Source: Pontiellaceae bacterium B1224
GTDB taxonomy: Bacteria; Verrucomicrobiota; Kiritimatiellia; Kiritimatiellales; Pontiellaceae
NCBI GenBank assembly: GCA_029432815.1
Contig: JAROBA010000012.1
Span: 61,270 to 125,269, forward strand
Direction of reading: 5' to 3'
DNA: 64,000 bases
The notes beneath the pieces were generated by a model that was not told the origin of the DNA, ran no database searches, and worked only from the letters and a program-made list of their open reading frames with translations. Both the position numbers and the translations under genes were made by a program. This document shows, in pieces, positions 53,271 through 61,745 of the stretch. The stretch's first letter is position 1. Each line of letters starts with the position of its first letter.

Positions 53271-54533
53271 ATGAGACTGCCTATATCCCTTTTTCTAGCC
53301 ATTAAATATCTGAAGCCAAAGCGCTCAATGGTTTCGATCATCACGGTGCTGACGATGATGGGCGTCATGTTGGGCGTGGCGGTGTTGATTGTTGTGCTCT
53401 CGGTGATGACCGGTTTTGATGATGTGCATAAGGAGCACATGATTAAACTGGATTCTCATATTCAGATTTCCACTCGCGGGCAGTCGGCGTTTATACCGGA
53501 CCGGGTGTTGGAAGTGCTGGATGAAATGCCGGAAATCAAAGCGGCGGCCCCGGCGGTGGAAGGATTCGTGATGATGACCCGCTACGGTCAGGCCATTACC
53601 GCCGTGCTGCGCGGGATTGATCCGGAGCTGGAAAAGGATATTTCTGATATTGAGGCTTATTTGGTGGAGGGTGAGCTTCCCCTCGACGATGAAACAGTGG
53701 TGGTGGGCAGCCGGTTGGCGATGCAGTTGGGGACCGGCGTAGGCGATACGCTCACCGTTTATTCGCCGGAATGTTTTGTGAGTGAAGACGAGATTCGCCT
53801 CCCGGCGGAATTGACGGTTTCCGGCATCTTTTCGGTGGATATGTATGAAGTGGATTCAAAATTTATGATCTCATCGCTCCCGACGGCCCGCGATGTTTTT
53901 GCATTGGAGGACGGGATCCAAACGCTCCGTATTATTACTGACGATCCCTATAACGTGGACGAAACCGGATTTATGATTCGGCAGAAGTTGGCTGAAGCGT
54001 CTGCAGAGGATCGGGAGTTAAACTGGTTCCGGTTTCTTACGACCCGGTCCTGGATGGAGATTCACCAGAACATGCTCAGCACGTTGGCGGTGGAAAAGAA
54101 TATGATGTTTCTTTTGCTCTGTGCCATTTCGGTGGTGGCCGCATTTTGTGTGTCGATCAATCTGATTAATATGGGCATTCAGAAAACCCATGAGATTGGA
54201 CTATTGCGGGCGATTGGTTTTTCATCGGGTAAAATCGTCGGCATCTTTCTGTTCCTCGGAACGGTGCAGGGGGTATTTGGTTGTTTGCTCGGCTCCGCAC
54301 TGGGGATCTGGTTTTCCGGGAATCTGGATACCATTCTCAACTTTATGCGGAAGTTTAATCCGAATCTGATGGCGGCCGAGTTTTATCAGTTCAGTCAGAT
54401 GCCTTCCCGGACGACGCCGGAGGATGTGTTTTCCGTCTGCCTGATTGTGATGATTTTCAGCATATTGGCAGGAATTCTACCCGCGATCCGCGCCGCTTTA
54501 ATGCAGCCGGTTGATGCGCTTAGATACGAATAG
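53271..54533 (+). CDS. LolC/LolE-family ABC transporter permease
   Basis: This 420-residue inner-membrane protein has four helices: one at about 22-48, then three near 275-300, 318-345 and 375-405. A large periplasmic MacB-like domain (about 50-265) lies between the first two. 'FLAIKYLKPKRSMVSIITVL' and 'QKTHEIGLLRAIGFSSGKIVGIF' are typical of LolC/E, which extract lipoproteins for transport to the outer membrane. The ATPase partner LolD is not adjacent in this window. It precedes an outer-membrane lipid transport operon, consistent with envelope biogenesis. Confidence 0.88.
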   Translation: MRLPISLFLAIKYLKPKRSMVSIITVLTMMGVMLGVAVLIVVLSVMTGFDDVHKEHMIKLDSHIQISTRGQSAFIPDRVLEVLDEMPEIKAAAPAVEGFVMMTRYGQAITAVLRGIDPELEKDISDIEAYLVEGELPLDDETVVVGSRLAMQLGTGVGDTLTVYSPECFVSEDEIRLPAELTVSGIFSVDMYEVDSKFMISSLPTARDVFALEDGIQTLRIITDDPYNVDETGFMIRQKLAEASAEDRELNWFRFLTTRSWMEIHQNMLSTLAVEKNMMFLLLCAISVVAAFCVSINLINMGIQKTHEIGLLRAIGFSSGKIVGIFLFLGTVQGVFGCLLGSALGIWFSGNLDTILNFMRKFNPNLMAAEFYQFSQMPSRTTPEDVFSVCLIVMIFSILAGILPAIRAALMQPVDALRYE

Positions 54534-54540
54534 GCTGAGA

Positions 54541-54575
54541 TTGACAAACAACCATATTGCAACCATTATGGTTGC
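54541..54575 (+). promoter_or_regulatory. Promoter and operator of the FitAB-type module
   Basis: TTGACA (54541) and CATTAT (54564) are spaced 17 bases. The palindrome GCAACCAT-T-ATGGTTGC (54559-54575) covers the -10 box, as expected for autorepression by the RHH antitoxin. Confidence 0.7.
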
Positions 54576-54591
54576 GAAATGGAGGTGAACT

Positions 54592-54837
54592 ATGGCGAGT
54601 ATTACAATAAAGAATATTGACCCCGAGCTTTATGAAAAGCTCAAGAAACAAGCCGCCGAGCACCGGCGCAGCATTAACAACGAGGCGATTGTTTGCATCG
54701 AACGCAGTCTGCAGAGTTATCCTCTCCCTTCCGCACAGGATCTCATTGAGGAGTCCCGGCGGATTCGGGAAATGACCTCCGGATATAAGATATCCAATGA
54801 AGAGATCGACCGTTGGAAGAACGAGGGGCGGCCTTGA
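54592..54837 (+). CDS. FitA-like RHH antitoxin
   Basis: This 81-residue protein begins 'MASITIKNIDPELYEKLKKQ' and continues 'AAEHRRSINNEAIVCIERSL', a ribbon-helix-helix DNA-binding domain of the FitA/Arc type. The tail (about 48-81) should wrap around the PIN toxin. GGAGG lies 7 bases before the ATG. Its stop overlaps the TTG start of the toxin. The palindrome at 54559 is its likely binding site. Confidence 0.88.
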   Translation: MASITIKNIDPELYEKLKKQAAEHRRSINNEAIVCIERSLQSYPLPSAQDLIEESRRIREMTSGYKISNEEIDRWKNEGRP

Positions 54838-55238
54838 TTGTCGTTGATACAAATGTGATTACCGGAGCTTTCATCGATAGTGACCATGCGGCGCTCGTCG
54901 ATAAAGTGATGGCTAAAGATCAGGAGTGGTTTTCGCCTTATCTCTGGCGTTCAGAGTTTCGAAATGTCCTTTCGTTATATTGCAGGCATTCGGTCCTGGA
55001 ATGGGGGCAGGCGTTGGAAATCAGTACAAAGGCCGAAGGTCGGCTGAGTGGTCGGGAGCTGTGGCCTGTTTCGGCGCGTGTGCTTGGTTTGGCTCAAGAG
55101 AGCGGATGCTCGCCATATGATTGCGAGTTTGTTTCAGTTGCAATCGATCTAGGTCTTCCTCTCATAACATTTGATATAAAGGTGCTTAGGCAATTTCCCT
55201 ATATTGCCTTGTCTCCTCAGGAATTTGTTGAGCGATGA
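54834..55238 (+). CDS. FitB/VapC-type PIN-domain toxin
   Basis: This 134-residue PIN ribonuclease opens 'MIVVDTNVITGAFIDSDHAA' (first catalytic Asp), has the conserved Glu in 'LWRSEFRNVL' and late acidic residues in 'SPYDCEFVSVAIDLGLPLIT' and 'FDIKVL'. TTG 54834 is preferred as start because it overlaps the antitoxin stop and gives the usual N-terminus; TTG 54813 is also in frame. Its stop overlaps the next gene's ATG (ATGA), so the module is embedded in the envelope operon. Confidence 0.88.
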   Translation: MIVVDTNVITGAFIDSDHAALVDKVMAKDQEWFSPYLWRSEFRNVLSLYCRHSVLEWGQALEISTKAEGRLSGRELWPVSARVLGLAQESGCSPYDCEFVSVAIDLGLPLITFDIKVLRQFPYIALSPQEFVER

Positions 55239-56515
55239 AACGGTTGCTTTCCATTCTGCTCATGCTGGTTGGTGTAGCGTCCGCGCAGGTTGACGGCGAT
55301 CCGCTGTATGCAAACATTTCGAGCAGCAGTGAAACCTTCTATGCCTGGCGGCCGTTTTATTCCAGTTCGACAGAGCCGGAGCGCTGGCGAAAGGATTATC
55401 TCTGGCCGCTCTATACCAAAAAGGGCTTTAAGGAGGAGGAATACTCCCGCTTTCTGTTCTTCGGCTATTCAACCGATTTTTCACCGGATACCGAGCGCGA
55501 CCGTAACTGGCTTATTCCGTTCTATTTTCAGGGCACTTCCAAAGACGGTGACGATTATCTGGCAATCTTTCCGTTCGGCGGAACGATCTATGAGTTTCTG
55601 GGGCGGGATAAAGTTACGTTCGTTTTATTTCCGTTCTACGCGACGTCTGACATTAATGAGGTGCACACCACAACGGTTGTTTGGCCATTCGGATCAAAAG
55701 CAACCGGCGACAAAGTGTACCGCTTCCGGGTCTTCCCATTTTACGTCAATAACACCCTGGAAGGGGAGTTTGTTAAAAAATATTACCTGTGGCCGGTTCT
55801 GAGCACGGTGGAATATACCAACGATCGCAATCCCGGCGGCGGATTTGTGCTGGTTCCAATCTATGGAAAAATCAACACGGAGGGGGCGGATAACTATTGG
55901 GTGCTTCCTCCTTTTTTCCGCTACATGACGAGTGAAAATCAGTGGATTGTTCATGTGCCCTGGCCGTTTATACAGCTGGCCGATGGCGAAATGAAAAAAC
56001 GGATCTTCTGGCCGTTTTACGGTAAAAAAGAGTTGGGAACGCTGAGCCGGCAATACTGGCTTTGGCCGTTGATCTGGAATAATTCGACTCAATACGCATC
56101 GCACGAACAGCATCGTCGGAAACTGGTGCCGTTCATTCATTCTCAATCTGATGTGGTCACTGAAAAAACAAGTCAGCACGAGATCGGCGATGTGACTTCC
56201 AGGTATTGGAAGGTCTGGCCGCTGATGAGCTGGGAGCGGAATCAGGAGCGATCGCGTTTCCGGACTCTGGAACTTTGGCCTTTACGGAAGACGCCCGGGA
56301 TTGAACGAAACTGGGCTCCCTGGTGGACGCTGTACCGCCGGACGAATGTGGATGGGGAAATCGGCCACGATCTGCTTTGGGGTGCTTACCGGCAGACCGC
56401 GGGTCCGGAGCAGTTTGAATGGAGCTTGCTCAAAGGCCTTGCGGGCTATAAAAAGACTGAGAATAACAGTCAGTACCGCTTTCTGTTTATGTGGTTCGGC
56501 GCTGAAGAGGAATAG
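55235..56515 (+). CDS. Exported WP-repeat protein of the MCE operon
   Basis: This 426-residue protein has a signal peptide (about 1-17). Throughout, about 17 short units recur every 15-30 residues with the core hydrophobic-[WFV]-P-[LFIV]-x: 'YLWPLYTK', 'NWLIPFYF', 'AIFPFGG', 'VLFPFYA', 'VVWPFGS', 'RVFPFYV', 'YLWPVLS', 'IFWPFYG', 'WLWPLIW', 'KVWPLMS', 'ELWPLRK'. Aromatic strands alternate with polar loops, consistent with a repeat beta-sheet or outer-membrane barrel. I recognise no named family. It lies 26 bases before mlaE and may be the outer-membrane or periplasmic partner of that transporter; this is inference. Confidence 0.7.
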   Translation: MKRLLSILLMLVGVASAQVDGDPLYANISSSSETFYAWRPFYSSSTEPERWRKDYLWPLYTKKGFKEEEYSRFLFFGYSTDFSPDTERDRNWLIPFYFQGTSKDGDDYLAIFPFGGTIYEFLGRDKVTFVLFPFYATSDINEVHTTTVVWPFGSKATGDKVYRFRVFPFYVNNTLEGEFVKKYYLWPVLSTVEYTNDRNPGGGFVLVPIYGKINTEGADNYWVLPPFFRYMTSENQWIVHVPWPFIQLADGEMKKRIFWPFYGKKELGTLSRQYWLWPLIWNNSTQYASHEQHRRKLVPFIHSQSDVVTEKTSQHEIGDVTSRYWKVWPLMSWERNQERSRFRTLELWPLRKTPGIERNWAPWWTLYRRTNVDGEIGHDLLWGAYRQTAGPEQFEWSLLKGLAGYKKTENNSQYRFLFMWFGAEEE

Positions 56516-56541
56516 CCATTTCAAATTTTATTACAGACTAT

Positions 56542-57330
56542 ATGAGTTATCCGGTCCGATCCGCAGAACGAGTGGGCGGGCAGGTGCTGCAGCTTTTTCA
56601 TAATACCGGCCATGCCATGTTTATGCTGCTGGAAGCGACCTGGTTCATTCAGTTTTCCTTTGGAAAACGCAGCCGGCACGAGACGGTTACACAGCTTTAC
56701 ATTACCGGCATCAAAAGTCTGGCCGTAATTTCGGTGGTCGCCATGTTCACCGGGATGATTCTGGCGTTGCAAACCGGGTTGGAGTTGCGGCGGTGGGGGC
56801 AGGAGGAATTTATCGGTTCTGCCGTTGCGGTGACCATGATTCGCGAAATGGGGCCGTTCATGACCGGGCTGATTATTGCCGCCAGCGTCGGTTCGGCCAT
56901 TGCCGCTCAGCTCGGAACCATGACGGTGTCGGAGGAGATTGCCGCGCTCGAAGTGATGAGCATTAATCCAAACCGTTTTCTGGTGATGCCGCGTCTGGTG
57001 GCACTCACGCTGATGATGCCGATTCTTGCGGTCTACACCAATATTCTGGGCATTCTGGGCGGCGCCATTGTGGGGACCACCCAGTTGGGCGTTTCGCTTA
57101 CGTCTTATATGAATAACGCCACTGAGTTTGCAACTAATAAGGATTTATATGTCGGGCTCTTTAAAGCCTTCATCTTCGGAATAATAATCACGACGGTCTC
57201 CTGCCATCAGGGGTTTATGACCTCCGAGGGAGCGGTTGGGGTTGGTAAAGCTACACGGCGTTCTGTCATCATTTCGTTTTTGGTGATTCTGGTCGTGGGT
57301 TATATGATCACAAGGATGTTCTATCTATGA
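56542..57330 (+). CDS. mlaE: MlaE-family lipid ABC transporter permease
   Basis: This 262-residue integral membrane protein has the MlaE pattern: amphipathic N-terminus, five to six helices, 'GMILALQTGLELRRWGQEEF', the conserved 'EEIAALEVMSINPNRFLVMP' cytoplasmic coupling segment and 'FKAFIFGIIITTVSCHQGF'. It moves phospholipids between membranes with MlaF and MlaD. Its stop overlaps the mlaF start (ATGA). Confidence 0.94.
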   Translation: MSYPVRSAERVGGQVLQLFHNTGHAMFMLLEATWFIQFSFGKRSRHETVTQLYITGIKSLAVISVVAMFTGMILALQTGLELRRWGQEEFIGSAVAVTMIREMGPFMTGLIIAASVGSAIAAQLGTMTVSEEIAALEVMSINPNRFLVMPRLVALTLMMPILAVYTNILGILGGAIVGTTQLGVSLTSYMNNATEFATNKDLYVGLFKAFIFGIIITTVSCHQGFMTSEGAVGVGKATRRSVIISFLVILVVGYMITRMFYL

Positions 57331-58091
57331 TCCGCTTTGAAAATGTCACCAAAGTGCTCGGGCGAAGAGCCGTGCTCGATGATATCAGTTTCGAGGTCGG
57401 AGAAGGTGAAACCTTTGTCATTGTCGGCCTCTCCGGGGCTGGGAAAAGCGTGACACTCAAACATATGATCCGTCTCATGCTTCCAGACTCCGGAAGTGTC
57501 ATCATTGAAGGCGAAGAGATCAATCATCTTGGGCGGCGAGCCTTGCAGGAGGTACGTTCTAAATTCGGTGTGCTGTTTCAAAGTGCCGCGTTGCTCCAGT
57601 GGATGAGCGTGTGCGACAATGTGGCTCTGCCGCTGCGCGAGCATACCAAAATGCCGGAAGCCGAAATCATCAGTCAGGTGAATGAAAAACTGGAGCTGCT
57701 CGGCCTGGGCGATGCCGGCGACAAATATCCATCCGATATTTCCGGTGGAATGCAGAAGCGGGCCGGGCTGGCCCGGGCGATTATCATGAATCCGAAAATT
57801 GTGCTTTATGACGAGCCCACCTCCGGGCTCGACCCGGTAACCTCCCGACGAATTGACGATTTAATCGTGAATATGCGTGAGCAGCTGGGTATAACCAGCG
57901 TTGTTGTAACTCACGATCTGCACAGCGCACTGGCCATTGGATCGCGGATTATGATGCTCCACGAGGGGCGTATTGTTGAAAACGCGACGCCCGAAGGGTT
58001 CATTAAATCGAAGAATGAAACCGTGCAGAGTTTTCTAGCGTCGCAATACATTACGAAAAAAGGCAAATGGGAAGAGTTGATTCATGAATAA
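57327..58091 (+). CDS. mlaF: MlaF-family ABC ATPase
   Basis: This 254-residue ATPase shows Walker A 'GLSGAGKSVTLKHM', Q-loop 'VLFQSAALLQWMSV', signature 'DISGGMQKRAGLARAI', Walker B 'IVLYDEPTSGLDP' and the switch His in 'VVTHDL'. The 'SGGMQKR' signature is typical of MlaF/TrgD-type transporters. It overlaps mlaE by 4 and mlaD by 8 bases. Confidence 0.95.
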   Translation: MIRFENVTKVLGRRAVLDDISFEVGEGETFVIVGLSGAGKSVTLKHMIRLMLPDSGSVIIEGEEINHLGRRALQEVRSKFGVLFQSAALLQWMSVCDNVALPLREHTKMPEAEIISQVNEKLELLGLGDAGDKYPSDISGGMQKRAGLARAIIMNPKIVLYDEPTSGLDPVTSRRIDDLIVNMREQLGITSVVVTHDLHSALAIGSRIMMLHEGRIVENATPEGFIKSKNETVQSFLASQYITKKGKWEELIHE

Positions 58092-59013
58092 ATTCAACCG
58101 AGAAGTCAGCGTCGAAATTCTGGTGGGCCTTTTCATGTTCATTGTGCTTATTGCGCTCGGAATCTTCACGATTGTGCTCAGCCGCAATAAGCTGTTCAAC
58201 GAAAGCTATCAGTATGACTTTGTTTTTACAGAAGTCAGTGGTCTGCGCGAAGGCGATGCCGTATATCTTCGCGGCATGAATGTCGGGCGTGTGAAACAAA
58301 CGCAGCTCGAAAACCGCCGCGTGCATGTGTACGTCACGCTCGATCTTGAGCTCTCCCTGCGCCATGGCTATCGGATTGATGTGGTCGATGCCTCCATGCT
58401 CGGCGGGAAATATCTTAAGGTTTATGAAGGCCCCGAGGATGCGCAGGAACTCGGGGATAATGTAACCATCCTCGGCTCAAAACCGGTCGACATGATTGAA
58501 GAAATGGCTGCTGCCGTGAACGGGCTGCAGGAGATGATCGATGCCGTGGCCGCCGGTGAAGGAACGCTCGGGAAACTTTTACGCGATGACGCCATGTATA
58601 ACAATATGGTGGAAATCAGCGACGATATTAAGACATTGGTAACCAAGCTTGAACAGGGCGAGGGCACCATCGGCAAGCTGCTCAACGACGACACGGTCTA
58701 CGATGATGCCGCCGCAGTCATGGCGAATCTCCGTTCTGTTTCAGATCGGATTGCTTCCGGTGAAGGCACCCTCGGGAAGTTGCTGACAGAAGATGCCTCG
58801 GTGTATGACAACGTGGATGCCACCATGGTGGCGGTGCGCGAAATTACGGAGCGCATCAATGCCGGAGAGGGCACAATCGGTAAGCTGGTTAGTGATGCCA
58901 AACTCTACGAAGAAGCCACGCTGCTGGTTGAAGATATTCGAGCCGCCGTCGACGACCTGCGGGAAGCTTCGCCGATCACCTCCTTCGGCAGTGTTATGTT
59001 CGGGGCCTTTTAA
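58084..59013 (+). CDS. mlaD: MlaD-family MCE protein
   Basis: This 309-residue protein has one N-terminal membrane helix (about 9-33), an MCE domain (about 40-125; 'YDFVFTEVSGLREGDAVYLR', 'VVDASMLGGKYLKVYEGPED') and a periplasmic tail with four near-repeats built on 'GEGTIGKLL.DD..Y', about 36 residues apart (from about 155 to 285). The MCE domain forms a hexameric ring for lipid passage; the repeated tail likely forms a helical extension across the periplasm. It is encoded with mlaE and mlaF. Confidence 0.93.
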   Translation: MNKFNREVSVEILVGLFMFIVLIALGIFTIVLSRNKLFNESYQYDFVFTEVSGLREGDAVYLRGMNVGRVKQTQLENRRVHVYVTLDLELSLRHGYRIDVVDASMLGGKYLKVYEGPEDAQELGDNVTILGSKPVDMIEEMAAAVNGLQEMIDAVAAGEGTLGKLLRDDAMYNNMVEISDDIKTLVTKLEQGEGTIGKLLNDDTVYDDAAAVMANLRSVSDRIASGEGTLGKLLTEDASVYDNVDATMVAVREITERINAGEGTIGKLVSDAKLYEEATLLVEDIRAAVDDLREASPITSFGSVMFGAF

Positions 59014-59021
59014 CAGGCGGA

Positions 59022-60101
59022 ATGATGGACGTTCCAACCGTTGGAAAAAACGAGGTTCAATGTCCACACTGCGGGCACTTCGTCGGTCCGGCTTCCCGCT
59101 GTTCCAACTGCGGAATGCGTCTTGAAAAACGAATGGGCCTCAAATTGCTGCGACTCTCTGCCGTCGTCGTTGCCATCGGCGGCCTGTTCCTGCTTCAGCT
59201 CTATGCCAAAAACCGCGAACTGCCCTTGATCACCATCGATCGGATTACTCCGGTTATGAACTTTGCAACCGTCCGCGTTGAGGGCGTGCTGGAATCCGAT
59301 GCCCGGAAGCTGCGCAGCGGTTCCGTGCTCTATGTGCTCGACGATGGAACCGGCACGCTGGCGGTGTTCGCAAATGATGTGCCGGCAGGAAAGCTTCCAA
59401 AGGCTGGAAGTCGTATTGCGGTTGCCGGCAATCTGAATGTCGGGGCTGGCAACGAAGTGCGTATGCAGGCCCGTTCGGTGGCGCTGCTTGAAACCCCGCC
59501 GGTGGATGATTATATTTCGGAGTTTCGTCTCAGCGACATCTCCGCCCATCAGGTGGATGAACGCATCACCGCTTTCGGACAGGTTTCCAAGGTCTGGAAG
59601 CCGGACCCCGGTTCTAAAGCACCGCATAAAATTGTGATTGAAGATCCCAGCGGAACGCTGGAGGTGGTGCATTGGCTGCAGGAACCGATTCCGGTTGAGG
59701 TGGGCGACCCGATTGAAGTCTCCGGCACAGTGGGCGTTTATAAAGAGAAAATTCAGCTCAAGCTCTGGAGCGCAGAGGATATCCAGCCGTTGGAAATAGA
59801 GGCACCCGTGGATGCGCAGCGAATGCATATCGGGAACATCACGGTGGAAATGGCCGATGATGTTGTGATTGCGGAAGGAATCCTCGGCCCGCCGAAGTCG
59901 ATTCCCGGTGGCGTGATTTATCCTATATCCGATGGCACCGGCACCATCCTGGCGCTTTTCTGGGATAAAAATATTACGGGCGAGGAACGCGATGCGCTCG
60001 ACGAAGACGTACGCATTTGCATTGAAGCACCTGTGGTGGTCTACAAAGGGCAACTGGAGCTGGTCCCGGAGAATGTCGGCGGGTTCCAGGTATTGGAATA
60101 A
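59022..60101 (+). CDS. Zinc-ribbon, membrane-anchored OB-fold protein
   Basis: This 359-residue protein starts with a zinc ribbon (CPHCGH ... CSNCGM, about 14-34) in the cytoplasm, followed by one membrane helix (about 45-62) and three OB-fold-like beta modules ('VRVEGVLESDARKLRSGSVL', 'ITAFGQVSKVWKPDPGSK', 'VIAEGILGPPKSIPGGVIYP'), each with a 'DGTGTL/DPSGTLEV' turn. Such tandem OB domains are seen in nucleic-acid- or oligosaccharide-binding proteins. It lies 8 bases after mlaD and 3 bases before the TctA-like gene, so it is part of the operon. The start codon region holds a perfect TTCCAA palindrome (59032). Confidence 0.7.
   Translation: MMDVPTVGKNEVQCPHCGHFVGPASRCSNCGMRLEKRMGLKLLRLSAVVVAIGGLFLLQLYAKNRELPLITIDRITPVMNFATVRVEGVLESDARKLRSGSVLYVLDDGTGTLAVFANDVPAGKLPKAGSRIAVAGNLNVGAGNEVRMQARSVALLETPPVDDYISEFRLSDISAHQVDERITAFGQVSKVWKPDPGSKAPHKIVIEDPSGTLEVVHWLQEPIPVEVGDPIEVSGTVGVYKEKIQLKLWSAEDIQPLEIEAPVDAQRMHIGNITVEMADDVVIAEGILGPPKSIPGGVIYPISDGTGTILALFWDKNITGEERDALDEDVRICIEAPVVVYKGQLELVPENVGGFQVLE
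59032..59046. repeat. TTCCAA-N3-TTGGAA palindrome (perfect)
   Basis: At codons 4-8 of the zinc-ribbon gene, coding for Pro-Thr-Val-Gly. Confidence 0.9.
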
Positions 60102-60104
60102 CCG

Positions 60105-61436
60105 ATGCTGATTCTGCCTGCCATGTTGTCGGTGCTCGCGGGAACCCTTGCTTCCTGCATCATCGCCATACTGCCCGGCCTGCATGTGTATAATGTGATG
60201 GGCCTCGCGGTCATGATGATATACGGCGCGCAGGAGGCCGGAGCGGCGATCGGCAGCGAACTCGTTCTTCCCTTCATGATCGGCCTCGTGTGTGGTTGGT
60301 CCATGCTCAACACCATTCCATCCGTTCTGCTGGGGGCACCCGATGAAAGCGCCATTTTCACCGTATTGCCCGGCCAGAAATATCTGATGAGCGGCCGCGG
60401 GCATGAAGGCGTCATGATCATCGGCGTCGGCGGTTTGGCCGGTGTGGTCTTATTATTATTGGTGGTGGGCCCGCTCGCACCGAAGTTTCTGCCCGTTGCC
60501 CACTACGTGCTGATGCGCCACATGCACTGGATTCTCTGGGTCATCATTACCTTCATTCTGATGACCGAGTGGCCGAAGGGCGGTAACCTTGGTCCGTCCG
60601 GATGGAGCAAATTTTTCGATGCCTGGAAGGGGCTGGGGGCTGGACTGCTGACCTTTTTCCTTTCCGCCTGGCTAGGCTTCATTCTTCTCTATCGCTCGCC
60701 GGTTTCGATCGATGTCGCCTTCCAGAATATTATGCCCGCTTTTGTCGGGCTGTTTGCGGTGCCGTGGTGCCTGCTGAATATGGTGAGTGGGGTTCAGGTT
60801 CCGGAACAACGAGTCGGCTCGTCACTGGGCATTACACCGGATGTCATCCTGCGCAGCGCCGCAGCCGGTGGTTTAGGCGGCGGTTTTGCGGCCTTCTTCC
60901 CGGTTGTAACCGGCGGGGTGGGCGGCCTGCTGGCCGGGCATGCCACCGCGCAGCGCGATGAACGCGTTTTCATGATGAGCCAGGGCGTGTCGAAAATGGT
61001 CTATTACACCGGAGCGTTGCTGCTCTTCTTTGCGCCCGGTCTGCATCTGACGCGCGGCGGCGGTGCGTGGATCATTAAAGGGCTCTATGAGCCGCAGGGG
61101 CGGGGCGACTACTTTCTCGCACTGGGCTGCATTGCCATTTCGGGCGGGCTCTCTTTTCTTCTGCTGTCGCCGCTTTCGCGTTTTATGCTCTGGATGATGG
61201 GGCGGGTTGATTACCGGAAAATCTCTGCGGCGGCCCTGCTGATTATTGTGCTGATGGTCTATGCCGTCACAGGCTGGGCTGGACTGTTCATCATGGTTGT
61301 CGGCTCCGGCATCGGCCTGATCCCCGTGCTGTTCGGATCCCGCCGTCTCAACTGCCTCGGCATACTCCTCCTGCCGATCGCCTGCAATATGTCCGGCTTC
61401 GGCAACAAAGTCGCCGCATGGTTGGGACTGCTTTAA
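60105..61436 (+). CDS. TctA/DUF112-like membrane protein
   Basis: This 443-residue protein has about 11-12 hydrophobic helices. 'ASCIIAILPGLHVYNVMGLA' resembles the first TctA signature (GxxxGxxPGxG) and 'IPSVLLGAPDESAIFTVLPG' the second (LLGxPG). TctA proteins are the large permease of tripartite tricarboxylate transporters, but no TctB or TctC is nearby. Archaeal and PVC DUF112 members occur without them. Its place at the end of the MCE operon suggests a linked envelope role, unproven. Confidence 0.78.
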   Translation: MLILPAMLSVLAGTLASCIIAILPGLHVYNVMGLAVMMIYGAQEAGAAIGSELVLPFMIGLVCGWSMLNTIPSVLLGAPDESAIFTVLPGQKYLMSGRGHEGVMIIGVGGLAGVVLLLLVVGPLAPKFLPVAHYVLMRHMHWILWVIITFILMTEWPKGGNLGPSGWSKFFDAWKGLGAGLLTFFLSAWLGFILLYRSPVSIDVAFQNIMPAFVGLFAVPWCLLNMVSGVQVPEQRVGSSLGITPDVILRSAAAGGLGGGFAAFFPVVTGGVGGLLAGHATAQRDERVFMMSQGVSKMVYYTGALLLFFAPGLHLTRGGGAWIIKGLYEPQGRGDYFLALGCIAISGGLSFLLLSPLSRFMLWMMGRVDYRKISAAALLIIVLMVYAVTGWAGLFIMVVGSGIGLIPVLFGSRRLNCLGILLLPIACNMSGFGNKVAAWLGLL

Positions 61437-61745
61437 AATCATAGGTCGGCACCTGTTGTTATCCTTTTTGGGCTGGCCGCCGTACGATAAATTAGATCAA
61501 TCATCTCGGTTGATTGAGTAAGCAGAACGCGTTTCAAACCATCCGAAGAATGCGGCGCACCTGTCGGATGGAATATCACTGGAGATGCCATTCATGTTCT
61601 GTTGTCGAATTAAGGTATCTCGCGGCACGCTAAATAAAAAACGCCATAATTCACGGGCTAGCCCTTCTGCCTCTTCTACCAATGTGCGGGCTGGCACCCA
61701 TTCATTTATCATCGACTCATGACGAAAAAATAGGACTGACACCTT
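61437..61745. other. Gap with REP-like sequence and a doubtful reading frame
   Basis: This 309-base gap after the TctA-like gene ends in a REP-like sequence. On the minus strand (61745-61723) it reads AAGGTGTCAGTCCTATTTTT, the form commonly seen beside RAYT transposases. A minus-strand frame of 81 codons (61742 to 61497; 'LARELWRFLFSVPRDTLIRQ') fills the rest and is listed separately. Confidence 0.45.
61497..61742 (-). CDS. Doubtful small protein beginning in a REP sequence
   Basis: The 81-codon frame opens at GTG inside the REP-like GGTGTCAGTCCT. An inner ATG at 61712 would give a protein starting MINEWVPARTLVEEAEGLAR, which looks more natural. The sequence has mixed helical character and no family I recognise. 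It may be a real small accessory gene or the remnant of one. Confidence 0.3.
   Translation of the reverse strand: MSVLFFRHESMINEWVPARTLVEEAEGLARELWRFLFSVPRDTLIRQQNMNGISSDIPSDRCAAFFGWFETRSAYSINRDD

Noticed and set aside
59010..60404. 464-codon minus-strand frame
   Set aside because: It runs antisense across two well-supported operon genes and has low-complexity His/Gln-rich composition; it is a shadow of codon bias.
60105..61436. Complete tripartite tricarboxylate transporter
   Set aside because: Only a TctA-like protein is present; TctB and TctC are missing from the neighbourhood.
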